A stretch of 64,000 nt of DNA, taken from contig NC_087380.1 of the NCBI RefSeq assembly GCF_963675165.1, forward strand, positions 1,789,803 through 1,853,802, given 5' to 3'. Each line of letters begins with the position of its first letter. The stretch's first letter is position 1. The position numbers and the translations under genes were made by a program. The notes under the pieces were generated by a model that saw only the letters and a program-made list of their open reading frames with translations, did no database searches and was not told where the DNA came from. Positions 12,581-24,900 of this stretch are shown in pieces. This stretch comes from Halichondria panicea. Taxonomy: Eukaryota; Porifera; Demospongiae; Suberitida; Halichondriidae.

Positions 12581-12659
12581 GTATATAGCTATAAAAGTCT
12601 TTTAAGCTACAGGCATAAAGATGTTGCAATAATCATATATATAATTATGCTCTATTTAA

Positions 12660-12978
12660 GGCCACTCCAAGTGATACTCTGGTTTCTGGTCCACCGCCCG
12701 CATCAGATTTTATTCTTGGATTTCTATCTCATTATTGGATTTCTATCTCATTATTGGATTTCTATCTCATTATTGGATTTCTATCTCATTATTTCTACTA
12801 CGCATGCGCAGAATGGTCCATGTGGTACAAAATAGTGTGATAATGATATTCATTTGCAAAATAATGAGTTCATAAGGTGAAATTGATAATGACATAATGA
12901 GAAAAGCCGCCCCCCCCCCCCCCGCATGCAATTAGAAAAACTTCAGGACCAGAAACCAGAGTGTCACTTGGAGTGGCC
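12660..12978. mobile_element. Inverted-repeat element, TAA target duplication
   Basis: This is a 319-bp insertion with inverted termini of about 33 bp starting GGCCACTCCAAGTG. It is flanked by TAA on both sides (12,657-12,659 and 12,979-12,981). The sister segment near 2,985-2,995 is the empty site with a single TAA. A 3-bp TWA duplication fits PIF/Harbinger-type elements. Inside are four copies of an 18-20 bp unit (TTATTGGATTTCTATC core, 12,717-12,792) and a C-run at about 12,909-12,923. It has no transposase. Confidence 0.8.
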
Positions 12979-13052
12979 TAATAGCTCTTCTGCAACTCTA
13001 TAAGCTGGCTATTTGCTATTTATAAGCACATGCAAAATATCTCTGCATGTAT

Positions 13053-13795
13053 CAGGGGTGGATCCAGGAAAAATAAAAGGGGGGGGCTAGTAGAAAGGGG
13101 CAAAGCCCCGTACGAGGGTGGGTATGGGAGGGGGAGCATCCCCCTCCCGCCTCGCCGAAGGCGAAATTTTTTGCTTTTTACACACTTTTACCTTTGAACT
13201 GTCATATTAATAAGTGAATACTGAATATGAAAAAGTTAATACAAAAAACTCGTTCTAATCAACAAAAGGATGTATACTGTAGATGTTACATCTACATTCA
13301 TGCACTCTTGGTACATGAAAGAACCACAATGCCTACCCAGACTGCACTGAGAGTGAGAGGAGATAAGGCTGCTTCCTTGCAACTAGCTGAAAAAGTCTGA
13401 GATCTGCTCCATGTTGCAGCTCAACAGCATGCACAATAGCCTCCTTCACAAGGCCTAGGAAAAGAGGCCTGGGATATGATCGAGGCTACAAAACATTGCA
13501 CAAGGAGCTGACTCAGCAACAGCAATAGTTGACCTTATGCACTTTATTAGTTCTAGCTAGCTAGCTAGTATAGTATGCATGTCCAGCTAGCTAGCCTACA
13601 TCCTTTATACTCTTAGTAGCTAGACTTGGCTATTGTCTAGCATCTCTTAAGTCAGTGAGTCTACATGCATGCAGATGCATAAGTAACAAGGTTGGTGGCA
13701 AAATTGTTGTAACCTCAGACTAGCAATACATAGGTAGTTTTTTCAAAAGGGGGGGGCTTTTCAGCCCCTCAAAATCACCCCTGGATCCGCCCCTG
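13053..13795. mobile_element. Inverted-repeat element, termini CAGGGGYGGATCCAGG
   Basis: This is an insertion of about 743 bp with termini CAGGGGTGGATCCAGG and the complement of CAGGGGCGGATCCAGG. The empty site is visible in the sister segment near 3,050-3,065 (GCATGTATTATATA). It contains no long ORF. A shorter TAGCC...GGCTA hairpin is nested at about 13,439-13,488. A truncated copy in the opposite orientation lies at 34,325-34,861. Confidence 0.78.
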
Positions 13796-14094
13796 CTGTA
13801 TTATATATTCACTGAAAGCTATAGCCTCCTTCACAAGGCCCATCTTCAGTGCGGCCTGGAATCAAGGCTAATTGAAGATAGCAATGCAAACTCGTCAAAT
13901 AGCACATGTGTTGTTAACGATCTTTACCGTATGAAAAACCGCTTCATTAGAAATACGAAAATTTAATGCAAAAAATGTTTCATCCTCTAAAAAAAAACGG
14001 ACTGCTATGAAAACATAAAACATAATAGCATAGCGATACCATTTCATAGAAGCTATATTTATTTCTACCAAAAAATTGTGAGCTAGTAAGAGAG

Positions 14095-15120
14095 CTAAGG
14101 AAAATTTATAGGATATTTTAGGGTGGTAGTGAGTCCATGGTTATGCTGCTCTAAAGAGTGCTCCTTGTAGCGAAGGATCAGCTCCTCCAGGGAATTTGAA
14201 GTGCATGGCACAGAGAAACCAAATTTATCGTTGAGAGTGACCACCTTCAAGTGCTTGACGCCATCATACCTGTAGCATGAGGAGTATAATACGCACACAG
14301 TGAGACGTGTACACAGAGACTATATAATTATCATCAACATGCACAATCTTTACAGAGGTGGTCTCTTTAGGAAGGTCAATAGTGTGAGCATTGTAGGGAC
14401 ATGAAGTACAAAGTGGTTCTGGAGTATCGGTAAGCTAAAGCTTTATACTTACACAATGTCAATGCTGTGAGTATGCAGCTCTCCTTGTGACATCAACCAT
14501 TGCTTAGCAGCAGGTCGACAAAGAAAGGTACCATTCTTTTTGGTCTTCAACATCTCACCAGCCTTGACTCTATATAAGAGAGCAGAACAATAACAAAGTT
14601 AAATGCACATCACGCATATATTTAATAAGCTCACCTGTCCACTTCACAATACCAGGTCTCCTTTCTCAAGTGAGGATTGTCAGCTATATAGGGGACAGCT
14701 GCAAAATAACAAACACATCTCTCAAAAATTACACCCATACACAATCACATGCTTTCTATATACAATTAATGTACAATCATGGTACTATCGATCGTGTACT
14801 AATCCTATGACTTATGCACCGGTACTGAGTTGTGTCTTTGATGCATGGGCCCCACGGGTGAGGGGGGTGGTCTGTCATCTCTCTCCGGTCTAGCACGAGG
14901 AGGCAGCTTGGGGATTTTGTGAGGGAAGGTGCCACGGGGGGGTGGTTTTGGAGGGGGTGAGATTTGAGGGGACAAGAACTGTTTCTCTTGTTGTAGTGTC
15001 GGGGGTACCCTCCGACTGGGAGTGGGCGGGGATATAGGGAGGGTGGGGGACTCCGGGGATGGAGGAGTTTCAGATACCGTCTCTTGAGGGGAGACATGCA
15101 TGGGGCATAGACTGTGTACT
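14095..15120 (-). pseudogene. p85 C-terminal SH2 + proline-rich duplicate (copy 2)
   Basis: This partial duplicate of the p85 3' end is better preserved than copy 1. On the minus strand it has a proline-rich exon (about 15,101-14,810; [20 protein letters not shown]) and three SH2 exons: about 14,690-14,640 ([13 protein letters not shown]), about 14,578-14,464 ([19 protein letters not shown]) and 14,269-14,095 ([20 protein letters not shown], ending YPINFP and stop). The last two exons are open and nearly identical to the true p85 exons, with matching splice sites. No start codon or upstream p85 domain is attached, so I call it a duplicated fragment. A short SH2-only transcript cannot be excluded. 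Confidence 0.7.
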
Positions 15121-15290
15121 ATCCCACGAATTCAATTTTTTGATTACATAATAGACCAACACGAATTTTTTTATTGTATATGTACATCGTCCAAGCATAA
15201 GCCACTAAAATCCCAATGGAGAACAAGTGTGTCTTATAGAGGTTCCCCATAAAAGGTTACAAAAACAACATGAATGCTATACAGTATAAT

Positions 15291-15784
15291 GCACTTGTCA
15301 AAGTAATGCCCCACCTCCCCCCTACCGGATAAGTGGGGATTAGTTGGGGATTAGACTTGAAGTTGCTCCCCTATATACCTAGGGGAATTAGACAGATCAC
15401 CTGATGCATGCATTGGGTCAAAGGTCAATTAAAGATCACATGATGTCTGCCACACTCTTCCTTCCAACACATGCTGAATACAGTGGAGCAAAATTTACAC
15501 CTGAGCAATCTTTGCCTTCTTGACTTCACTAGCTATAGGAGTATAGCTGTCAATATTTATATAGTAATTCTGATACTTCAAATAATCTGTTTATCTTCTC
15601 GCTAGAAACCACGAAGAAATAGCTAGAGTGTGATACAGGTCTAATCCCCACATCACCCCCATGTTGTACTAGGGGCTACCAGGGGATTAGACCAAATAAC
15701 ATGCCCAAAGGTAGGGGTATTAGATCAGGTGATTGGTCCACCTATCCCCGGTATGGGGGGGTGGGGCATTAGATTGACAAGTGC
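15291..15784. mobile_element. Inverted-repeat element, termini GCACTTGTCAA
   Basis: This is an insertion of about 494 bp with inverted termini GCACTTGTCAA...TTGACAAGTGC, extended by similar CCCCACC-rich subterminal sequence. It lies in the 3' flank of receptor A. The equivalent flank at about 4,670-4,695 lacks it. No coding capacity is seen. Confidence 0.72.
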
Positions 15785-16206
15785 ATAGTTATGCATGCGC
15801 ATGCTTTTTTGATGATCCTTATACGGATTACCTGTCATATCATTCTTCATGAGTTATGAATAATAAAATTCATGTACAAAAAGAATCAATGTAAACTACA
15901 GATTCATACAATTGACAAACAGTCTGTGTTGTTATAGTGTCTACTTGTTCTCTGTGTTGAAGTCAGTGGGTGCATAAGCTGCACAGGCTGAGAGCTAGTA
16001 GTCAGCAGGAGGAGGGGGGCGTGGCTGGTCCACCACCTCATAGGCAGCCTCTTCCTGTAGTTTGTTCAACTCCTCGTAATCATGGGAGGGGAGATGACTC
16101 ATCACCACTGGGGGTAGTCTGTAAGAAATAGAATAGAATCCGTTATAATTATGACATGACAATAATGCACATATAAATACTGCTGTGCAGCAGGGGTAGA
16201 GTGATT

Positions 16207-16417
<211 letters not shown>

Positions 16418-16988
16418 ACACAAAAATGAGCTGTTAGACACTTCCATGGAGGACTGATTTAACTGCTAATGAGACGTGGTTGAAAAAGAAATACATGTAT
16501 AGGCTACTGGTACCTTAATATGTTACTATTATAAACGGGACTAATTTTAGCGAATTTGGGCAAATTATGTCTGCTTTAATAGTAAAACGAGGATTTTATC
16601 AAAATTTACTTTTTGAAAGTATGTTTTCTAATCGATCTAATATCATTCATTCCTCATAATAATTATGATAATGTCGTTATGCTAAAAGTTATAGTTATTG
16701 TGTCCCTTATGTCAATGCACAGCTACTGAGCTTGATAATGAGTTTGATAATGAACCCCAGCTCTTGATACAGCCATACACATACAGCTACCATGCACATG
16801 TACTAACACTCACTGTGTTGGTTGGCTGCCTGTCCTCTCATCACTCATGTCCTTGGATCCAGACCTCCGTTGCCTCAACATAACCAGCACTATTACGATC
16901 AGTACTAGCACAGCAATGGCCAAGACTCCAGCAACCACCCAACCAGCTGAAGCCACAGCAACAATATTGACCACTACACCTGCACTCG

Positions 16989-16989
<1 letters not shown>

Positions 16990-17061
<72 letters not shown>

Positions 17062-17072
17062 CGTGTGTGTGT

Positions 17073-17103
<31 letters not shown>

Positions 17104-17118
17104 CGTGCGTGCGTGTGT
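16990..17118. repeat. (TG)n microsatellite with CG interruptions
   Basis: This is a TG run with a few TGCG units in the intron between the Ig-like and transmembrane exons of receptor A. The equivalent intron of receptor B has only a short (TG)5 near 7,110. Confidence 0.93.
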
Positions 17119-19364
17119 TGAAGTAGTAGTGTAGGTTGAAGTTGACAAGTAAGCAAAAACAACACTAACACACATTCGATATGAAGCTAAAACAACATGC
17201 ATGGTTATAGAGAGCAAATGGATGCTATACTATCATAATTATTTTTCTCATAACAGAAGCACATTTCAACCTCACTCACCAGTAACCATGACACAATGTG
17301 TAGTGGTTGCCCCACTCTCCCTGGGCACTTGACAACAGTAGGTACCAGCTACTTCACTGGAGCCCTCTGCAAGGTTCAGACTAATGAATCTCGTACCTCG
17401 CGACACGTAGAATCCGTTTGTGTTTGAATCAGGAATGCTGCCACCATTTGGTCCTCTCCACCCTCCGAGAACAGTGCTGCCATTGTTGTCTACCCATCTG
17501 CAGCAGGTGGATAGTTCAGTATGACAGGTGAGGGCAGAGGAACCCTCTCCAATGGCTGCCAGTGATAAGCCAGAGTTGTTGGCAATATTATCCATTGATT
17601 TACTGCTCAAAGGAATAACTGAAAAAACGGAAGGTAAAAGCACATGTATGTGTATGGGTGTTAACTAGTCTCACAGTAGTTGCACAATGGAGCTTCTCCT
17701 GATCACTCAGCAGTTAATTGCTCCACACATTCTACTGTCAGTACTACTTGAAGTGTATCCAGGGTTACAGGTGTAGGTAACAGTCATCATGAAGATGGTT
17801 CCAGAGGATGTGTCCACTGTTCCATTGGAGGGGTTAGTGAGGGGACCACAATCAACGACACCGAAACAACAAAACATGAGTTATATTGTGGTCATATTGA
17901 AACATTACGTTCACAAGCGATGGGTGATCCACTCCATGTTCTGTTAGACTGACAGGTCCTAGTAGTAGTGGATGAGGACAGTTGGTACCCAGCGACAGTA
18001 CAGAAGTGTGTAGCCGTGGTTCCCTGCAGTCTGGGGGTGGAGGTTGGATTGTAGACGATGATTCCATTGGCCAGTGCAGGGAGGTCATCACAGATGGCTG
18101 TGAGAAATAGTCTGATACGATATCTTCGTGTTGTGTCTTACCTGTACACACTGGTGCTGTACTCCAGCTCCCACTAGCCTGACAAGTTATCGTGGCTGAT
18201 CCTGACCTTTGGTACCCAGTGCTGCAGGTGTAAGTGGCCGTCTCTCCGAATGTTGTACCAGTAGAGCTGATCATCATCCCATTGGTAATAGTGGGAGGGG
18301 AGCCACAGGAGACAGCTATAATACGATAAGTTTCTCAAAATACTGATATCTCAGACTTACGGTTACAAATGAGGGATGATCCACTCCACATTCTGGTAGA
18401 CTGACAGGTCCTAGTGATAGTGGATGAGGACAGTTGATACCCAACGACAGTACAGAAGTGTGTAACCATGGCTCCCTGCAGTCTGGGGGTGGTGGTTGGA
18501 TTGTAACTGATCCCTCCATTGACCAGTGCAGGGAGGTCAGGACAGATAGCTGTGTATATATATGGGTTCGGGTACACACACTTGACATCAGTTCAACAGC
18601 ACTTTACACACACCCCTCACCAGTACAGACAGGATTATCTCCAGTGCTCCATCCAGTGACAGTACAGGTCCTCATCATCATTCCAGTCATCTGGTAGCCA
18701 ATGGCACAGAAGTAGGTATAGCTGTGGAGCCCTCAGCTCTGGGGATGGTGGTGTCACTGTACACCACTCCTCCATTGGCTGGGATGGTGAGGTCTGGACA
18801 AGCCACTGAGAACAATGTATCATCATGCAGGAGATATAAATCCTTTTCCTATTCTAATCTACATGCATGCATATATAATTATTGTGTGATGAACTCACTC
18901 AAAGTCTGCAGAAACCCAATTAGGGACACATTTCCCAGTAGCCAGCTGAGAAATAAATTTTGAAGAAAATATTCTTTATGCCTGTAGCTATAAGAGCATA
19001 TTAAATAATGATTGCATCTCTAGGCTAGCTATTTGCTACTTATATATGTATAATGTAATACTGAAAGCTATAGCATGCAAACTCAAATGTATATAGCACA
19101 TGTGTTGTTAACGATCTTTACCGCATGAAAAACCGCTTCATTACACAACAGAATTACAAAAATTTACTGCAAAAAATGTTTCAACATACAACAAGAACTC
19201 AACTACAGGAAATCAAAACTAACAACTGAAACTCCTATCCTCTAAAAAAAAAACGGACTGCTATGAAAACATAAAACATAATAGCAAAAAATAATAGCAT
19301 AGCGATACCATTTCATAGAAGCTATATTTATTTCTACCAAAACAATTGTGAGCTAGTAAGAGAG

Positions 19365-21860
19365 CTAAGGAGAATTTATAGGATATTTTAGGGTGGTAGT
19401 GAGTCCATGGTTATGCTGCTCTAAAGAGTGCTCCTTGTAGCGAAGGATCAGCTCCTCCAGGGAATTTGAAGTGCATGGCACAGAGAAACCAAATTTATCG
19501 TTGAGAGTGACCACCTTCAAGTGCTTGAGGCCATCATACCTGTAGCATGAGGAGTATAATACGCACACAGTGAGACGTGTACACAGAGACTATATAATTA
19601 TTGTCAACATGCACAATCTTTACAGAGGTGGTCTCTTTAGGAAGGTCAATAGTGTGAGCATTGTGGGACATGAAGTACAAAGTGGTTCTGGAGTATTGGT
19701 AAGCTAAAGCTTTATACTTACACAATGTCAATGCTGTGAGTATGTAGCTCTCCTTGTGACATCAACCGTTGCTTAGCAGCAGGTCGACAAAGAAAGGTAC
19801 CATTCTTTCTGGTCTTCAACATCTCACCAGCCTTGACTCTAAAGGGAGGGGAGGGTAAATAATAATAAACGATGTAGAACAAGTTGTGGAGCGACATTTT
19901 TCTGCTGTTATGCCTATAGTCATCACACTAATATTTTAATAATAGGCTCACCTGTCCACTTCACAATACCAGGTCTCCTTTCTCAAGTGAGGATTGTCAG
20001 GAGCCATCTGCAAAATAATAATTATATCTCTCAAAATGTATACCCATACACAATCACATGCTTCCCACAATTGTACAATTCTTGTAAGTAGTCTACTATC
20101 AATCGTGTACTAATCCTATGATTTACGCACTGGTACTGAGTTGTGTCTTTGATGCATGGGCCCCACTGGTGAGGGGGATGGTCTGTCCTCTCTCTCCGGT
20201 CTAGCAGGAGGCAGCTTGGGGATTTTGTGAGGGAAGGCGGCACGGGGGGCCGGTTTTGGAGGGGGCGAGAGCGGTCGATCGTCTTGTGGTGGCAGGGGTA
20301 CCCTTCGACTGGGCGGGATTCCGGGTAGGGAGGAGTTTCGGACATTCTCCCTTGGGGGCGGGACTTCGGGGAAGGAGTTGTTTCGGATACTGTCTCTTGA
20401 GGGGAGACTTGGGGCATTGGGATCCTCGACAAAAGTGTGGACGGTGGGCTCATCCCAAGGGCTAAGGAAACAAGGTGAATAATAATTATTATGTGTTGAA
20501 TGATGATTCAGAAGAATGTACATACACAAGGAATGGCATTTGTCTCAAAAATAAAAATCGATCTGCTTGGCAAATATCGATTAGATAATGCATAGTCAGC
20601 TAAATTGATCTGCAAAAATGCAAATCAAAACTGTGGATTCCACAAGTCGATCTGCAAATGAATACCAAAACTGCAGGTTTGTACAATGTACATGTACAAC
20701 AATACCATATAGCGGGTATATTTGGAGGGTATACATTTTCGCGGAAATGCCTTTAGAAAGGTTTTCTTTTCGGGAATAGCAGCCTTTTTGCAGCATGCAT
20801 GCATGCGATATTAAATTCATGGTTATACATGTTCATGGTATATGCTTAATCCGCGAAAACCACAAATATTTATACCCTCGAAATATACCCGCTATACGGT
20901 ACTTCATATTATGTATACACCAATGACCTGTTAACTTGGGAGTGGAAGTACACACGGTGACTATTGTATATAATATAATTAATAATATAATATATAATTA
21001 TGTGGAATCACCACAAACAATTTAGAGCTAATTAACCAGCTATTGTCAACAGCCGAGGGTTAGCACTTCAGTGTATAGTGTACGCCATGTAGTGTATGAT
21101 GCTATTATCACTCACTCTTCCTCTGCTTCTGGTTGGTCGTCCAGCGTCCCATAGAGAGTGCCGTATATGCTCTCAGACTCTGAGAAGGCGTTCTCCTTCA
21201 CTCGTTGGTTGATTAACTCTTTGCTCATACCCAGACTGTGCAGCTGACTGTGTGTGTGTGTGGAGGGTACAAACAGAACTATGAGAGAAGTCATAAATAA
21301 ACCAACCCAAATAATTTCCTCAACACTTACTACATGTAGCTTAAGATTGTTCAGTAAACCCTACACCTAATGCAATCTGACCATGCATTAGTTTATGACC
21401 GTTAAAAGATACAAAGAGAACTATGAGAGGCCATAACTAAAGGTTAGGCTGTTCAACTGACCCAAATTTGTACAAGTATATAGCCTAAAGTGTTCAGTAA
21501 ATCCTACACTTAATGCAATCTGACCACTAGAACTCTAGTTATGGCCGTTACAAGATCCCCACCCTACCCACCAGCCCACCCTACCACCACTCACATAGTG
21601 TACTGCTCCTTCTCCCACTGCAGCCTCATCAGCTCTGGACGTATCGTGTTGATGTCTTTGTCCATCGTCCGAAATGCCATATTAATTTCAGCAAAGTTCC
21701 TGCCGGCTTGTTGGAGAGACTTTTGGGCCTCCCTTATCCGAGAGGCTAGCAACTTGGCGTTATTCATTATACTGTGTACATGTGTGTGGTGTATGGTGGG
21801 GGAGGAGGGGACAAGTTTGAATATCAATATAATAAATGATGAGGGGGTGGGATGGAAAGA

Positions 21861-21907
<47 letters not shown>

Positions 21908-24900
21908 TGTGTACCCACCTCTGCTGATCGTTCCTGCTCAGCCCAATATGCTGGCCTTCATTTGAAATTTTCTGCTGCTCTTTGATCATATCCAACCACA
22001 AGTTCTTGGCAGCCACATTGTTCTTAGCCGTCTCCACCGTCTGGGAGGCAACAAAGGTTAACTAGAAGATAGTGTCATTCAAGGAAAATTAGCACTAATT
22101 ACAATTTATGCTGAAACTGTCCATAGGAAATATCACTGTGTACCTGTAAGCATTTAAATATTTAATGCACAAAATGTTATACTTGCATTCCAAGCACGAG
22201 TATATCAGTACACTAATCTCACTGAGTTTATCCACACAACAACTAGTTGAGTCTGACATGCAACACAACCTATACATGCACAGTGAATATTCCACTGCCA
22301 CTGAGAAGGGCGGTAATCACTAGAACTAAAGTTATAAAGTTATGGCTGCTCAAAGAGTTGACATGTACACTGACTGACCTTCTTGCACTCTTCATAAGAG
22401 GCCTCCATTCCCAGGTACTGGTCGTTCTTCTGGTCAAATATCTGAGAGATGTCCTGGAGTTTCACGAGTAGACTCTCTGTGGTGGTGTCTCTGTCTTCAA
22501 CTGGTTCATCGTCCTCGTCATCATCGACCTGAGGGGGCGGTGGTGTGAGGTGTGTGTGTGTGTGGGTCAGGATGTGTGAATGATGTAAGGGGGATCAGTA
22601 AGGCCATGTGTACACTTAATGGGTAGGGGAAATGTATACGATTGAAACTTAGAAGCCCTTCCACAAACATTATCAACAAAGGTAGTGAGCAAACACAATT
22701 GTACGTTCATACTAACTGTATGACATCACATTACCTCACCTTAGCGAACCTTGACACCGGCTTGGAGAGTGTGATATCGAGTCTGGGGTTGTATTTAGTG
22801 AGTGGCTCACGTTGATAAAACTCCACCAGTTCGGGTACAGAACAGAACACTGTGGGCTCAGAGAACCCATACTTGCCCTTGGAGTATATAATTCGTATGA
22901 GTTTGTTTGAGCCGCTCTTCCGCACGGTGAGAGTGTACTCTCCCTGGGTCCTGGACGAGTCTCTCACTAGGAAGGCTCCGTCGTCCGTGTCACGTAACTT
23001 AGAGGCCACCTCCTCTCTGGAGGGGGAGGGAGGGACAAAAATAGTACTTACATGTACAGTGCAAGTTTCACACAATAACATAAGTTGTGGATACCATACA
23101 AAATATGGCACAATGAGTCCTATTCGTTTATTAGAGCCTGGAATTTCTTTTTGAACGCTCACTAATTACTTCCGGTATAGCCTCTGCAGTAAAATTTGCT
23201 GAGCTGGCACGCCCTTTTACATTAAAGTCATTGTAAAATCAATGTGTTTGTGCAGCCTCTGCATTCAATTCCAGCAATCAAAATCCCAGGTTCTTAAACA
23301 AATAGGAAGTACAGTATGTGGCGTTAAATAGAGCTTTGATGGTCATAATTTTAGTTTCGTTGGTCCAATAATTAATGTCAATATCTCACTTGCTCATGGC
23401 AGCCCAGTACCAGCCCTGGTCTGTGAGGGGGAAGTGGGCGGTGGGGGAGGAGGGTGGTTGGGAGGGTATAGCGGGTACACCTCGATCATGCGGGCTGGGT
23501 CTGTTGCTAGGTACATTCACTGCAGGACAAAACAGACAGAATAAAATCATCACTGAGTCAGCATCACATTGTGATCACACTACATGTACAGTACATACAA
23601 AATGGCACTCGGACATAATCCTGCTTATCAGAGAAGTATTACATAATTGTTACCAGGCCGATATCTCTCTATTGTAACACTAGGTTAAACAAGGCTAGAG
23701 AAGCATCTATACAAGAAAGTCTTATACTGTAGTTGGTGTAATCACAACAAGAATGAACCACACAACACTCAATGTACTACACATTTTGAACCAGTGTGTC
23801 TCCTGAAATTTCACTATCAGTATAAGCAATGCATGTAAAAACGTTATTAGTGCTGCTTGTCCTAGCGCTTGGCCAGGGGTCAGAGGTCAGTGAATTATCG
23901 AGAAAATAGGATGACTAGAAATTAATTTCAGTGCATACATGTAAATTAACTCACACATATAAATATCTGATTCTGAAGCCTCCTCCACTGGCAGGGGAGG
24001 GAGCACTCTATCACGCCCACTAGTTGAACGTGTGTCCGTCTCCTCCCGCCCACCTCCCGGGAAAATGGAGGACATGGGCCGACCAGAAGGTGGGCGTGGC
24101 GGGATCATTGGCTCTGGTCTTTTGGGTACTGAGCGTCTAGGGGGTGGGCGGGAAGGTATTGGGGGTGTTGGGGGTGTGGCCTTGAGGATGAGGACCTCTA
24201 GAACACGGAAGTGAATTTCACTGTTTTCAATCAGTTTCCTATAGGGGGTGGAGTTATAATTATTATATGCTGTAGAGAAAGTCGCGGTACAGGTTGGTGA
24301 AACATGTCTATTGTGGTCACCCTATAAGCAGGTCACCCTCTATAATACAGCCAGGTTAATGGGCCCCAAAGCCTCCATAACATGTGTGTTAAAAGCAGGT
24401 CACCCTCTATAATATGGCCAGGTTAATGGGCCCCAAAGCCTCCATAACATGTGTGTTAAAAGCAAGTCACCTCTTTATTAAAGCCAGATAGCAGGATCAC
24501 ACTAATAACACCATTGACATCTTCAAGCTTCATTAATCCACTTACTGTATATCATCAGGGGGTGGTCTAAGGAGGGCGGGGCCAAACAGTAGTGCCAGGT
24601 TACGAGTGCTCATCTTGTTCTGACTCTCGAGCGATGTCACTCTGACCAGATGCTCTAGTAGCGTGTCCAGCGTGCTGCGATGAGGGGCGGGCAGTTGGTC
24701 CAGTAGGGGGAGAAGCTTCGAGTGAACACTATCAACACTGGTCCCTCCTGAAGCAAAGTATCAACCATGATGTAGATAAAATTATTACAATTACAGTCGA
24801 TTTAAGACGACACTCTAAATATACGACATTTCCCATAATTATTAATACTCTTGTGTACATGTACGTACATGTATTGTAGTTTTAATACCTCGTTATTTTA

